From Peromyscus leucopus (lineage: Eukaryota > Chordata > Mammalia > Rodentia > Cricetidae): a stretch of DNA of 64,000 bases. This document shows, in pieces, positions 24,719-35,389 of the stretch. The notes under the pieces were generated by a model. The model made no database searches and was not told the origin of the DNA. It saw only the letters and a list, made by a program, of their open reading frames with translations. Where the stretch lies: NCBI RefSeq assembly GCF_004664715.2, contig NC_051063.1, forward strand, positions 109,440,829 to 109,504,828, read 5' to 3'. The position numbers were made by a program, and so were the translations under genes. Within the stretch, counting starts at the first letter, position 1. Each line of letters starts with the position of its first letter.

Positions 24719-25564
24719 GTGTGTCTGACAGAATATGTCAGAATATGTTAATGCTATTACGAAGTTGTAAGCTGAGTGTGTTGTGAGAGTTCAAGGGGAA
24801 AATCCAAGAACCTTGGACAATGTGTCAGATAACTCTAGGAGGCAACAGTAAGAATCATCCAGATTGTGAACTAATACATGTAAAAGCAGAAGCACTGAAG
24901 AGAACAGGGGGTGTTGGTGTTGTGGCTATACTATATGGGCTTAGATTTAAGATCAGCAGTTTTGTGTTGGAGTAACCTGGAGATCTGTGTTCAGATAGGT
25001 GGCAATCTTCTCTGAGGAGACCAGAATAAAGAAACTCAGGAAGATCAGACCATGAAACTTTAAATGCCAGTGGTCTCTTCGGTCCACTTGAAGCATCCCA
25101 AGTGTGGGATGAATGGAAAGCTCAAGGTAACCTTAGAATATGTACCACCCCAAAGGGCCGATTGACCTTCATGTGGTTTGAAATGGTAGCCTTGCCTCCT
25201 AACTACATTCTTCTATTCTGCACTCGGGACTGTGGTAGATGGATATTGTCTTCAGTTTCTCAGTGTCTAAGAGGCATTCTTACAATAGACAAAGTTAAGG
25301 TCATTTTGTTGATTGTAAAAGAGCCAGACTGCCCTATCTTTTCTTTATGGTATAGATAGGTAAGCACATAATAATGTCTCAATATAACCTTTCATTTCAG
25401 TGAAAGCCCTGACAGATCTCATATAGGTAGGTCTAAAGCTGTGAGTTAGGGTTGCAGACCAAGGCTATGCTTGCTAGCTCCTGTCTTGACTGCTGCAGAG
25501 AACAGACCCCAGAATTAAATGAGCTGACAGAGCTCCTTTGGGGAGATTCTATTTTGTTCTAGAA
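24715..25564. other. Unique non-coding sequence
   Basis: No repeat was recognised with confidence. An 85-codon frame (25102-25359) spans 'cctcctaactacattcttctattc'-type sequence without a known domain. Confidence 0.5.
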
Positions 25565-25799
25565 CAATGGTTCTCAATCTTCCTAATGCTGTAACCCTTT
25601 AATACAGTTCCTCATGTTGTGATGATCTCAACCATAAAATTATTATTGTTTCTACTTCATGACTGCAATTCTCTACTTTTATGAACTGTAATGTGTTTGA
25701 ATTTAAAATATCTGTTTTTTCCAATGGTCTTAAGCAACTCTGTGAAAGGGTTGTTTGACCTCCCAAAAGGGGTCACAAGCCACAACTTGAGAACTGGTA
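25565..25799 (+). mobile_element. URR1-like hAT DNA transposon, non-autonomous
   Basis: The element begins CAATGGTTCTCAA and ends TTGAGAACTGG, a terminal inverted repeat typical of hAT-Charlie elements. Its body ('cctaatgctgtaacccttta', 'tacagttcctcatgttgtga', '...accataaaattatt', 'aaaaggggtcacaagccac') follows the rodent URR1 consensus. Flanking octamers ttctagaa (25557-25564) and ttctccaa (25800-25807) share 6 of 8 bases, as expected of a decayed 8-bp target duplication. It has no transposase. Confidence 0.88.
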
Positions 25800-26004
25800 T
25801 TCTCCAATGATGGCAGCAACTCAGTACGAGCTGTTTTGCACATTGATCCCAAAGCAAATATGACTTAAAGCCCCATGCTCAGAGAATGTGTCCTGGGAAA
25901 GAAACCTAACTTTGGCTTTTCTCTTTTCCACAATCCCATAAAGTATTCCTGTGTTTTGAGGGAGATGCTGTTTCATTGGAAAACAAGAAAAACAGCAGAC
26001 CTTC

Positions 26005-26150
26005 AACCACTCTGTACTGAGCATTACACAGGAAGCTCCCCATACAACGTATTGCTTAATCCTTGTCTTGCATTTTACAGCTGAGGCCATGGAAGTTTGT
26101 GAGAGGCTGAGAGGGCTTCCCCTGCTCACCTGGCAAAAAGATAACAGAAT
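26005..26150 (-). repeat. MIR SINE fragment, antisense
   Basis: The reversed MIR pattern includes 'gcttaatccttgtcttgcat', 'ttacagctgaggccatggaa' and 'gagaggctgagagggcttc'. The 'acagctgaggccatgg' block corresponds to 'acagatgaggaaactgagg'. The copy is degenerate and its edges are uncertain. Confidence 0.5.
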
Positions 26151-26377
26151 CATCCTCCAATCCCAGCACTCCAGAATAGTCACACTGCAGTCTGGGGCTT
26201 CCTACTGCTCAGTAGTTAGTCCTTCAAACAAATCTCTAAAGCAGGACTTCATACAATTCCCCTGCCTTCTTTGTGCTTTATCATTTAACTATGGGTAGTT
26301 CTATTTAGTAAGGTGCCAAGTGGCATTGATGTAGCAAGTAGCATGCCAGTTGGCAGAGTTGTATGGATACACAGTAT

Positions 26378-26731
26378 TGTGGACTTGATGTTGTATTTCA
26401 CATTTCCAATGGATACATTAAATCTTAACGGGCATTATGATGGGGAATGACCCCTTAAATCACTACTTGATGATTAGTTCATGAGGGTGGAGCCTAAAGA
26501 AACTGAATAAGTGTTCTTAAGAGAGGAGCATCTGGAAAGTTCTCTGGTCTTTCCTACCACTTGCAGATACAGTGAGCTAAGAGACAGTATAATGACCCAA
26601 GAGGTGGGTCCATATCAGTCTTGAGCAGGGACATTGATTTTGTGCTGTCTGGCCTCCTGGACTGTGACAGAAAAACCTTGTTGTTCAGCCTTACACCGTT
26701 CTTGTTCTAGTAGTCTAGATGAAGTAAGACA
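26378..26731 (+). mobile_element. MLT1-like MaLR LTR, solo
   Basis: The copy starts with 'tgtggacttgatgttgtatt', has the internal 'tgattagttcatgagggtgg' and 'ataagtgttcttaagagagg' blocks, and ends 'tagatgaagtaagaca'. These are in the order of ancient ERVL-MaLR LTRs, with TG and CA ends. The length of about 354 bp fits. Flanking 5-mers do not match, so a target duplication is no longer visible. No retroviral gene adjoins it. Confidence 0.65.
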
Positions 26732-26819
26732 ATTGGGGAACTAGTTTTGAATCTCTGATTACTTGTTTCTTTTTGAGTGTTTTCTCTAAGCTGAGTTTGA
26801 AAAGTACAATACTGAAGAA
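26732..26819. other. Spacer carrying the left GAAGAA duplication
   Basis: This is short unique sequence between two LTRs. Its last six bases (26814-26819) are the target-site duplication of the next element. Confidence 0.8.
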
Positions 26820-27197
26820 TGTAGCTAGAGTTTTCCTGCCTTGCCCACAGTCAGGACAAATCTTTGTCACCCACAGCCGCTCAGACCCAACCAAGTAAAC
26901 ACAGAGACTTATATTGCTTACAAACTGTATGGTCATGGCGGGCTTCTTGCTAACTGTCCTTATATCTTAAATTAATCCATTTTCATAAATCTATACCTTG
27001 CCACATGGCTCGTGGCTTACTGGTGTCTTCACATGCTTCTTGTCATGGCGGCAGCTGGCAGTGTCTCCCTCTGTCTTCCTGTTCCCTTCTTTATCCTCTC
27101 TGTTAGTCCCGCCTATACTTCCTGCCTGGCCACTGACCAATCAGTGTTTTATTTATTGACCAATCAGAGTAATTTGACACACAGACCACCCACAGCA
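26820..27197 (-). mobile_element. Solo LTR of a rodent ERV, minus strand
   Basis: This 378-bp LTR has TG...CA ends and perfect flanking 6-bp duplications, GAAGAA (26814-26819 and 27198-27203). Six-base duplications are typical of ERVK/ERV2-class integrases. On the minus strand it runs from 'tgctgtgggtggtctgtg' through 'ccaatcag' (CCAAT-like) and 'aataaataaaacactg' to 'ctctagctaca'. No gag, pol or env is nearby, so it is a solo LTR left by recombination. It is the same family as the copy at 29482-29871, in opposite orientation. Family name not assigned. Confidence 0.88.
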
Positions 27198-27790
27198 GAA
27201 GAAGGCAGCTGTAACTTGCGGAATGGCTTATGATCTCAAGTGACTCATTCACTATGGGATGTTTCAAAGCCTCTGACTGGTGACATAGGCTCTTTCCATT
27301 CTGCCTCCACTTGGGGATTTTTCTGACCCATACCAGTATTCCATCATTTATCAGATATAAAAACAAAACATTTGCAAGGAAAAAAAGTGGAAAGAGGAAA
27401 TCATATATCCTGAGTCTAGACTTGGTTACATGATCAAATATATGCCAAACTCTAGACACACATCTGAATAACTGCTACTCAAGAATCAGTCCTAATAAAA
27501 GGTTTCCAAATGAGAATGCCCATGAATTCTAATGGTTCAGAAGATTCTCTTTTTCATATGAAGAAAATCTGCTTCAAAAATGCTATAAGGTTATTTAATA
27601 CCTAGCATACTATTTTAAAAAAGAAACCTATGTCCAAGTGGTTGCTGTTCTTTGGTCTTAAAATAGCTTTATTTACTATTTGTGATAAAAAAAATTATGA
27701 AACAATAAAACAGGTTCAAGACAACAAAGGGTTAATCTTGAATCAACTTAATTTAAAAATAAAAAGTGCCATCTATGATACATAAATATA

Positions 27791-27792
<2 letters not shown>

Positions 27793-27850
<58 letters not shown>
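27793..27850. repeat. (AT)29 perfect microsatellite
   Basis: 58 bases of uninterrupted AT. It is self-complementary and so can extrude a cruciform. It lies between the two inverted LTRs. Such tracts are often length-polymorphic and hard to sequence. Confidence 0.97.
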
Positions 27851-27853
<3 letters not shown>

Positions 27854-29102
27854 GAGAGTCAATGGAGAAGACCACTTATCACAGAAAAAGGGAACAGGTT
27901 TATTTATATGCATGCACAGGGGGGTGTTTTGCCTGTGGTATCAGACAATATACTTTCATCCAGACATTATAGCTGGACAGAGAAATAACTTTTGGAAACA
28001 TCCAAATGTCTTTAGAGTAAATGCATTTCATGAAACATGCCTCGGAAAAGGAGACTAAGGTTCAGTTTATTTTCTGTGTTCAGAGACTAATGAAAAATTT
28101 CTGGAGTTTTCAGCCTGCTGTGGTGAATCATGGGCTTTGTTTGCTTAGTCATTTAGAACAGTTAAAAGGAGAGATTCTGAAGATGGTAGTGTTGACTGGC
28201 AGGAGACAGGAGACACTTTCTGGTGTGGTGGACATGCATTGTCTCCACAGGGCTGGAGATTATGTAGACCTATGCATTTTGCACAAATGATTATGCATTT
28301 AACTTCTTCACATTTCACTCTATCATGATTCAATACAATACTAGCAACATTTAATAAGTGGGACACGCAGTAAATTGAAGGAATTCTTGCCATTTCCCAA
28401 GATTCTTATTTATACCTTGTTTGCTACATTGTAGAGGTGTTGGAAGATAATTGAGCATCAATGGTTACTGTCTATGAACAGCAACCCATGTCTTATACCA
28501 TGGTGACATTAACTTGTGATCACAGAATAAAACACATGGTGTGTGCATGTGCACACATATGGTTATGTATGCCATCATGAGCACATTCAATTGCATGTGT
28601 TACATTCCGTCTTTGAGCCTCAGTTTCTCCCATTATGGAAAGGGAATAGAAATATTCTATTTTACTAATAAAGACCCATGATTTTCCTCAGTAAGATTGT
28701 AGATGTAAAGATCATCACAAATGCTGAGCTCTCTCTGTCTATAAGTGACTTTATTATGACAAAAAGGGATATGTAGGGTAAGGACAGAAGCAGGTAGACC
28801 TGTGCCCCCAGATTGTCTATTTGCCTCACTCCCTTCAAAATTTCTGTAGCTTCCATTTCTCAGCTAATACTGTCTCATGTTGCACTTCTGGGTGCTTCTT
28901 TCTTTCACAACCAGACATATGTTCTATTGTGTCCCTTGTTTGTTTTTATGGAGGGACAACAATGTAGTCCCTTGCCTAGGTACTAGAGACAAGAACATCA
29001 TTTTTCATTGTTAGTGGTGTGATATGGTCCTGAGGAAACTAGTCTGAAGATCAACCACGTTGGGAGAAACTGTGGGCCATTTCCCACAATGAGGGAAGTG
29101 TA

Positions 29103-29120
29103 TGTGTGTGTGTGTGTGTG
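29103..29120. repeat. (TG)9 microsatellite
   Basis: A short uninterrupted dinucleotide array. Confidence 0.9.
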
Positions 29121-29481
29121 AAACATGTTCCTCCAACCTTAATAAGCTAGAGAAACTCCATTCATGGATATGGAAATAATTCCTACTGCTTCTGTCACTT
29201 CAGTGACAAAAAGCTGGTCACCTCAATCTACTGTAAGGTATTGACCAGATGATTTCCAAGAGAGCAAAACACTGGGAGCATTGTTGGAGTGTGTAAGTTG
29301 CAATGATGTGTTATTCCATGTGGGAAGTTCTGTTGTTTCTAATGATGACCTCACTTTCTAAAAATCCCTTCTGCAAGGCATTTGCTTTCATAAACCTCTG
29401 TAACATCCATCTGAGTTTCAGCCTAGATTTAGAAATTTAGTCACTTTCTATTGAAGATAATGAGAAGAGATGAAAATAAAG

Positions 29482-29871
29482 TGCTGTGGGATGGTCTGTA
29501 TGTCAAATTGCTCTGATTGGTCAATAAATAAAACACTGATTGGCCAGTGGCCAGGCAGGAAGTAGGTGGGACAAAGAGAGAGGAGAATTCTGGGAAGCAG
29601 AAGGCTGAGGCAGAGAGACACTGCCAGCTGCTGCCATGACCAGCAGCATGCGAAGACACCAGTAAGCCACCAGCTACGTGGCAAGGTATAGATTTATGGA
29701 AATGGATTAATTTAAGCTATAAGAACAGTTAGCAAGAAGCCTGCCACGGCCATACAGTTTGTAACCAATATAAGTCTCTGTGTTTACTTGGTTGGGTCTC
29801 AGCGGCTGTGAGACTGGCGGGTGACAAAGATTTGTCTTGACTGTGGGCAAGGCAGGAAAACTCTAGCTACA
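29482..29871 (+). mobile_element. Solo LTR of a rodent ERV, plus strand
   Basis: This 390-bp LTR begins 'tgctgtgggatggtctgtat' and ends 'aaaactctagctaca'. It is bounded by perfect 6-bp duplications ATAAAG (29476-29481 and 29872-29877). It carries CCAAT-type boxes on the minus strand ('gattgg' at about 29515 and 29538) and 'caataaataaaacactg'. It is the same family as the minus-strand copy at 26820-27197, 2.3 kb away. No internal retroviral genes are present. The clean ends and duplications suggest a fairly recent insertion. It could act as a promoter or enhancer, but nothing here shows that it does. Confidence 0.9.
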
Positions 29872-30009
29872 ATAAAGGTTGGAAATAATGGAAGGAAGTT
29901 CCCCTGAACAAGAGCAGAAGTGCTTTTGTTTGCTAATTTTTTAGTATTTTGAGAGCGGTAAGGAATGCAAACTGTGGGTACAGGGAGAGAACCCTAACAA
30001 CCAGAACTT

Positions 30010-30024
30010 GGTCCTGGACTCTTT
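30010..30024. repeat. Left target-site duplication of B1
   Basis: The 15 bases from GGTCCTGG to ACTCTTT are repeated exactly at 30183-30197, bracketing the B1 insertion. Confidence 0.95.
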
Positions 30025-30182
30025 TTTTTTTTTTTGGTTTTTCGAGACAGGGTTTCTCTGTGTAGCTTTGCGCCTTTCCTGGAACTCACTCTGTAGACCA
30101 GGCTGGCCTCGAACTCACAGAGATCCGCCTGCCTCTGCCTCCCAATTGCTGGGATTAAAGGCGTGTGCCACCACCGCCCGGC
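30025..30182 (-). mobile_element. Young B1 SINE, minus strand
   Basis: The element is complete and close to consensus when read on the minus strand. It starts GCCGGGCGGTGGTGGCACAC, includes the internal box region (reverse of 'ggctggcctcgaactc') and ends in a long A tail (T run at 30025-30035). The 'tgtgtagctttgcgcctttcc' segment (about 30059-30079) is the form I associate with cricetid B1. Several CpGs survive, and the 15-bp target-site duplication is perfect. Both point to a recent L1-mediated insertion. Confidence 0.97.
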
Positions 30183-30244
30183 GGTCCTGGACTCTTTGGA
30201 TCTAACTTATAGCATGCTAGACTTAGTTTTCTAAATTATGTGTA

Positions 30245-30415
30245 GGGGCTGGAGAGATGGCTCAGCAGCTAAGGCCACTTATTGCTCTTCCATAAGACCT
30301 GACTGAGTTTAGCTCCCTGTGCTTTGTATTGTGTGACTTACAGTTACTTGTGACTGGAGCTAAAGAGGATCTGATGCTGTCCTCTGGCTTCTGCAGCCAT
30401 CTGCACTCATACGCA

Positions 30416-30456
<41 letters not shown>

Positions 30457-30475
30457 AAATAAATAAATCTAAAAG
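30245..30475 (+). mobile_element. B2/B3-type SINE with CA tail
   Basis: The start 'ggggctggagagatggctca' is the tRNA-derived head of B2/B3 and contains the pol III A box. The B-box region ('gacctgactgagtttagct') is decayed. The 3' part reads 'aggatctgatgctgtcctct', then a (CA)19 tract at 30417-30454 and an AATAAAT tail. The microsatellite has probably grown from the SINE's CA-rich 3' region. Confidence 0.88.
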
Positions 30476-31009
30476 CAAAAATATACATGTAGCTACTCAG
30501 TAGTTACCACATATTTTTTGCACTTCAAGGACTCATAGTTCTTAGATCTTTTGCAGAGAGCATGGAAAGCAATTAAACTATTTTAGGAATAAAACAGAAA
30601 GGTATTATCATTTCTGTAGAGGAAAGACATAGAAACAAATGCTTCTTGCTCTGTATAATGTCTGGTAAACAAATCCACAAGGTTATCTTAGAAAACACAG
30701 GAACACAATGCTCTGGACACTCTGAAAATACAGTAAGTGAAAATTAATTGCTCAGAAACCATTGTTCCCAAATTAGGAAACATAAAATATCATTAGTACT
30801 GTGTATATTGAGTGTTCTGTCATTACTATTTTATTTTACTAAACAGAAAAATTAAAGCCTTTCAATAATTTTGCTTCTGAACTCTTTCCCATTAAGAATT
30901 TTTTTTTTTAATTTCTTGAGTTTATAAAACATGAGCCATCCCTCCATGGTATTTATTTAGACATTTAATCCTAGTGGTTGGAAAGTAAGGATTGTATTAC
31001 ATTATGAAA
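30476..31009. other. Unique AT-rich sequence
   Basis: No repeat or gene was recognised. It includes a T11 run near 30900. Confidence 0.5.
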
Positions 31010-31019
31010 GTGTGTTGTT

Positions 31020-31242
31020 GCTGGGTGGTGGTGGTGCACACCTTTAATCTCAGCACTTGGGAGGCAGAGGTAGGCAGATCTCTGTGAGTTCAAGGACAGC
31101 CTGATCTACCGTGTGAGTTCCAGGTAGAGCCAGAGCCATCACACAGAGAAACCTTGTCTCAAATAAATAAATCAATAAATGAATGAATGAATGAATTAAT
31201 TAATAAAAACAGCCAACCAAACAATCAAAACCAAAAAAAAAT
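31020..31242 (+). mobile_element. B1 SINE, plus strand, with expanded tail
   Basis: The B1 body runs from 'gctgggtggtggtggtgcac' through 'ggcagatctctgtgagttca' to 'agagaaaccttgtctcaaat'. The tail has grown into AAAT, GAAT and TTAA units followed by A runs. The element is bracketed by a perfect 10-bp duplication GTGTGTTGTT (31010-31019 and 31243-31252). This copy is older than the one at 30025, judging by its substitutions. Confidence 0.92.
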
Positions 31243-31382
31243 GTGTGTTGTTATTGTTTCTGTTACTTTATTGGAAGAAAAGCAGTAATTATGGAGAATG
31301 AGAAACACAAAAGTGGGCAACTTGCAGCTCTCCTGGGTCTCCATTCTCTCATCTGTGCACCTGTGAGCAAAGGTGACCAAGC

Positions 31383-31444
31383 CACAAGGAGTTAAAGCTG
31401 CTCCTGCCTCACTCACAAGGAGTTAAAGCTGCTCCTGCCTCACT
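31383..31444. repeat. Perfect 31-bp tandem duplication
   Basis: The 31-base unit starting CACAAGGAGTTAAAGC (31383-31413) is repeated exactly at 31414-31444. There are no differences between copies, so it is either very recent or an assembly/slippage artefact. It overlaps no repeat that I recognise. Confidence 0.95.
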
Positions 31445-32364
31445 CCCCACTCATCACATCGTCCAGAGGGCTTAGTGCAAGGAGGCAGCATGCAGCTAAG
31501 ACATCTAGTTCTTTCTGAACATGACCAGGTTTATGTATGATAGCTAAGAAGTTATTTGAACACAAAGTAGTGGTTGAAAGAAGTGAAAAACAATCGTACC
31601 TCCATGTCACTCCATGCGTTTTCTCTTACAAAATTCCATAATTTGAATTCTTCATCAGGATGCGTAACCCTCTGTGAAATAGCTCTAAGTTGCCATGCTA
31701 AGTCCATCACCAGCTCACCTTTTCGGTAAAAGCTATCATTCTTCCTATCATTTACTTGTTTATTCCTCTCTCTGACCATAACCCTTTCCTGCCTCTGCAT
31801 AAAGGACTGGGCTTTCTCTCTCTCAGGGCACAAACTCTTATCACCTCTTCTTTGGACTGTTCTGATTCGGAACTAGTTTTCATCTGATGAAATACAATGC
31901 AACGTGGCCTCACTGGTCAAAGGAAAGAGAAACCCTTTTCTGAGGCTTAGGGATTTTTCTGTCAGGGTCATCTGGTCATGCAGGTAGAGTGTTAGAAATG
32001 TACCAGGAGGAACAATTTTCTTGGTACCTTGCAGAACCTTGCAAGGTGTTTGAAAACATCAGAATGGTATGTTTGCCTTCTGACTCACTCAAATGATCCC
32101 ATAAAATTTACCACCACCCAACTTTTGCCCTGCTTGGTGCCCTCAAAGAATGCAGTGCCTCATGTGCCCACTTCTTGGTGTGGAAACCTAAGCCCACCTT
32201 TCTTTGGCAGAGAATTGGCTTCCCCAATTCTCAAATCAATTCTACATTGGAAGAAAATTCTCTTTGGTTTTAATTTTTAACCTTGTTTATAATTTCTTAG
32301 AAAGATTTATTTTGTCCCTATTTGAAATAGTAAGGTTCATATAGACTATTTTCCCCTTTAAAAA
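31445..32364. other. Unique non-coding sequence
   Basis: A 93-codon minus-strand frame (31552-31833) has a charged composition but no domain I recognise. No other feature was found. Confidence 0.45.
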
Positions 32365-32496
32365 GGGAGTTCCATGAGGACACATACTAGGTTTAATGAG
32401 AGTCTTATGAGGACACATACTAGGTCTAAAGAGAGTCCCATGATGATACATAATAGGTCTAAAGAGAACCCCATGAGGACACATACTAAGTCTCAC
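32365..32496. repeat. 33-bp minisatellite, four copies
   Basis: Four head-to-tail units occur at 32365-32397, 32398-32430, 32431-32463 and 32464-32496. They share the core ATGAGGACACATACTAGGT, with a few substitutions per copy. The unit is a multiple of three, so the minus strand stays open and gives an 11-residue repeat around M-C-P-H-G-T. This frame (32287-32517) is most likely a by-product of the repeat rather than a gene. Confidence 0.93.
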
Positions 32497-32554
32497 TCCT
32501 ACTAACTTTTCACTCAAGTAAAATACTTTGGTAATGTTCTAAAATAATATCAGA

Positions 32555-32760
32555 GCATGGATTTGGGGGTTCTAATTTTTGGTGCCTTATTGACTCACTA
32601 CATGACCATAGATGTATTACTTAAACTCTATTAACCTCAATTATCTTGTATAATATGAGGGTAAAAACATTCATTCCATATAGAGGATTAAACGTTAAAG
32701 AGCTTTTAAAATTCTAAAACACCATATTACTTTAAAATGAACATTATTAATGTTGTTCTT
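32555..32760 (+). repeat. MIR SINE, degenerate
   Basis: This is the longest MIR-like stretch here. It has 'gcatggatttgggggttcta' (head), 'actacatgaccatagatgta', 'cctcaattatcttgtataat', 'agaggattaaacgttaaaga'. All parts are in MIR order on the plus strand. Confidence 0.55.
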
Positions 32761-33287
32761 AACATTTTATTATTATAGCAGTCACTCAATGACTATTAAA
32801 TGTGTCTTAGAGAATGAAAAAGTAAAAATAAGTAGATAATAAATGTCATATATGAATCCCAGCTATAAAAGAATAAAATGACTATACACATTTATCCTCA
32901 CTCTCTTGGTCTCACTTTCTCTCAAAACTCTATTAAAATGAAATTAAAGGGATGTTTCAGTAGTTTAAAAAGCAACATTAAGAGGAGACTAAAGAATAGG
33001 TCGCAGTAGGAAAGAGATTTTCACAGATCTTTAGAAATTGGAAGGTCATGGGGGAGTGATGGTAGCATAGTGGGATGGGAGATTGCTGTAACCTCTAACA
33101 TTCGGGAAGATACACCAAGAAGAAACCAGCTCATCTGCTCCAGGATCCAAGAAAGATCCACAGTTAAAGTCACCCAGGAAGGTGTAAGTGCACACAGGAA
33201 TGTGGATTTGGTTTAAATCTGAGTGCAAAGCAGTTATTGCTTATAACTCTTTTGTCATTCATACTCCTATAATTAGAGGATACTTCT

Positions 33288-33475
33288 GCATCCTGAGATG
33301 GCTCAGCAGTTACTGTGCCTCTAAAAGACTAGTGTTTGACTCCCAAAACCCATGTCAGAAGGTCCATAACTGCTTGTTACTCCAACACTGGGGGAGCTGA
33401 TGATGTCTTTTGGCCTTGATGGGCACCACATATATGTGGCATATATTCACATACATACATGTAAATAAAAATAAA
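33288..33475 (+). mobile_element. B2/B3-type SINE, plus strand
   Basis: The tRNA-like head 'ctgagatggctcagcagtta' is followed by a decayed B-box segment ('tagtgtttgactccc'). Then come 'aaaacccatgtcagaaggtc', the '...gatgtcttttggccttgatg' 3' body and an AAATAAAA tail. It is moderately diverged. Confidence 0.8.
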
Positions 33476-33636
33476 ACAATACAATGCATGCATGTTAAAA
33501 TTTTTGTTATTATTAGTAACTTGCAAAATAAAACAAAAGTGTGTTAGTGTATAGGGAAAAGGAGAAGAGAACAATGTAGCAGGAGGGACATAAAAAAGGG
33601 TGAGGGTGACAGAAATTAGTGAGTATAAGTGAGTGA

Positions 33637-33672
33637 GTGTGTGTGTGTGTGTGTGTGTATGTGTGTGTGTGT
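33637..33672. repeat. (GT)n microsatellite, interrupted once
   Basis: Eleven GT units, then AT, then six GT units. Confidence 0.93.
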
Positions 33673-35389
33673 ACAATTGTCAAAGACCAAATTTAGTGAA
33701 AGTTAACATTCTTTGTTTCCCTGAACTCTACTAGACACAGAGATAATCACATCAAGTTCAATGACTGAAATATCTTCTGACTGTAAAACAACCCCAGGTA
33801 TAGACTGACTCAGCAAGACTCCTGCTCTCCTCTCTATAAGCCTGTGGCAGAAGCAACCTGCTGAGGCCTTCTGACATGTTCTACCTCTGAATTGCTCTTC
33901 CTATTGTTATGACATTAAATGCAATAAATTTCTTTACTTCTTCAACTTATATTTTACCAATGGAGATAAATTCAGACTCTAAAATGGTTTAAGAAATGAA
34001 AATAGGCCCCATTTTTCAGACACACAGAGATAAACACGCAGTAGCAAAAACAACAGAATGTGTCACCGGTTCACATATATAAAAGTCCAAAAGTTGAACC
34101 TGAAAGTTGAGGCAAGGTCTAACTTTTTAGCCCATTTTTCATCCTTTCAGGACTATTTAACTTTCTAAATCATATTCATGTGGCAATTTTATAATAGTGA
34201 AATATGAATTCAGAAAATTATAACAAAAATGTTCCATATTTGAGAAATAAAAAGGTATGTTGCTATAAAATTTGGCTATTAAACTTGGTTTCTTTCAATT
34301 CTTCACACTCCATGGGACATAGAATATGTGCACAGAAGCAAGGAATGGGTCGGCCACTGAGAAACTTCAGGCATAAATAAATCTTCCACAATCGGATCTG
34401 TGCGAGGGCAGTGGGTAAGTTACTACATTGAAAAAACTAGCAATTTCTAACTATTATTCACCTTGAGTAGATGCCAGACTAGCCTCCCTCTTTCTGATTA
34501 TTTATTTTGTTTTTTAAGAATCTCTAAATAAAATTAAATGCTTAAAAATATTAATACTGTCAAAATAAGATGGCCCGAGGAAGCACTTGGGCACACTCAC
34601 ATCTGCTAGAGAAGACTGGCAGATGAAGCTAATGTTGATGAGTCTTCAGTGAGTACTAGTACAATTCACTTTGCCCATCTAAAAGATGAAAGACTGGAGG
34701 ACCAACAAGGTTAATAACTAATGTTTGACTCCACTGTAAGTGAGGTGTTGATACCGGCCCTCACATCTATCTGACATAGGTTCAAAGTGCCCTAAATCAT
34801 CTGATCTTGCTATTTCCTGGGACCATCTTTTGTTATTCCACCATCTTTTCATTTAGTACCTCCTTGCTGGGGTCCATAATGTTGTGTCTCAGATGGGCTA
34901 GTAATATATGAAGACCAATTTGGTATCTTCTGTTGTCAGAAATGCTTGATAAAAGAGACCTTTGAAGCTGACAATCATATCATTTTTGTCTGTATATTGT
35001 CACATGAAGTAGCAATGGTATGTCAGCCTCCTATGTTTGAGTTTTCAAAATATTTCTGTCTGAATATTTCAGAATCACTACTAAAGAACTTGGTATTGGC
35101 CCTGTACCCTCTTTAAACAGACTGTTTTATTTAAGAAGGACTATCTATCAGTCATTTCTACCCCTTAGATGCAAATGATAATATGAATTCAGATGTTTAA
35201 GAAGGCCTAACCTATTAAGGAAATGCCTCTTCTTCAGTTTGGCCCTACTTATTTTGTAAATAGGAGAGCAAGGCTGTTTTGTGGGCTGTCCCACTGTACC
35301 TGTCTCCAGATGGCGTCCCTGTGGATGGCTTCTGGAAAGAGGTTTCACTAAAATCATGGAGCCTTCCCAATCTCTGTGTGAACAGCACT
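33673..35389. other. Unique AT-rich sequence
   Basis: No gene, SINE or LINE was recognised with confidence. Reading frames are at most 69 codons. Confidence 0.5.

Larger units (their letters stand above)
27204..29475. other. Spacer between two inverted solo LTRs
   Basis: About 2.3 kb of mostly unique AT-rich sequence, without a recognised gene. It holds the (AT)29 tract at 27793-27850 and a (TG)9 at 29103-29120. A MIR-like scrap lies around 28610-28650. Confidence 0.55.

Noticed and set aside
26820..29871. A single provirus with two LTRs
   Set aside because: The LTRs are in opposite orientation, have different target-site duplications, and no gag/pol/env-like sequence lies between them.
31552..31833. 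93-codon charged minus-strand frame
   Set aside because: No known protein family recognised and no support for transcription. It lies in unique sequence and could be chance.
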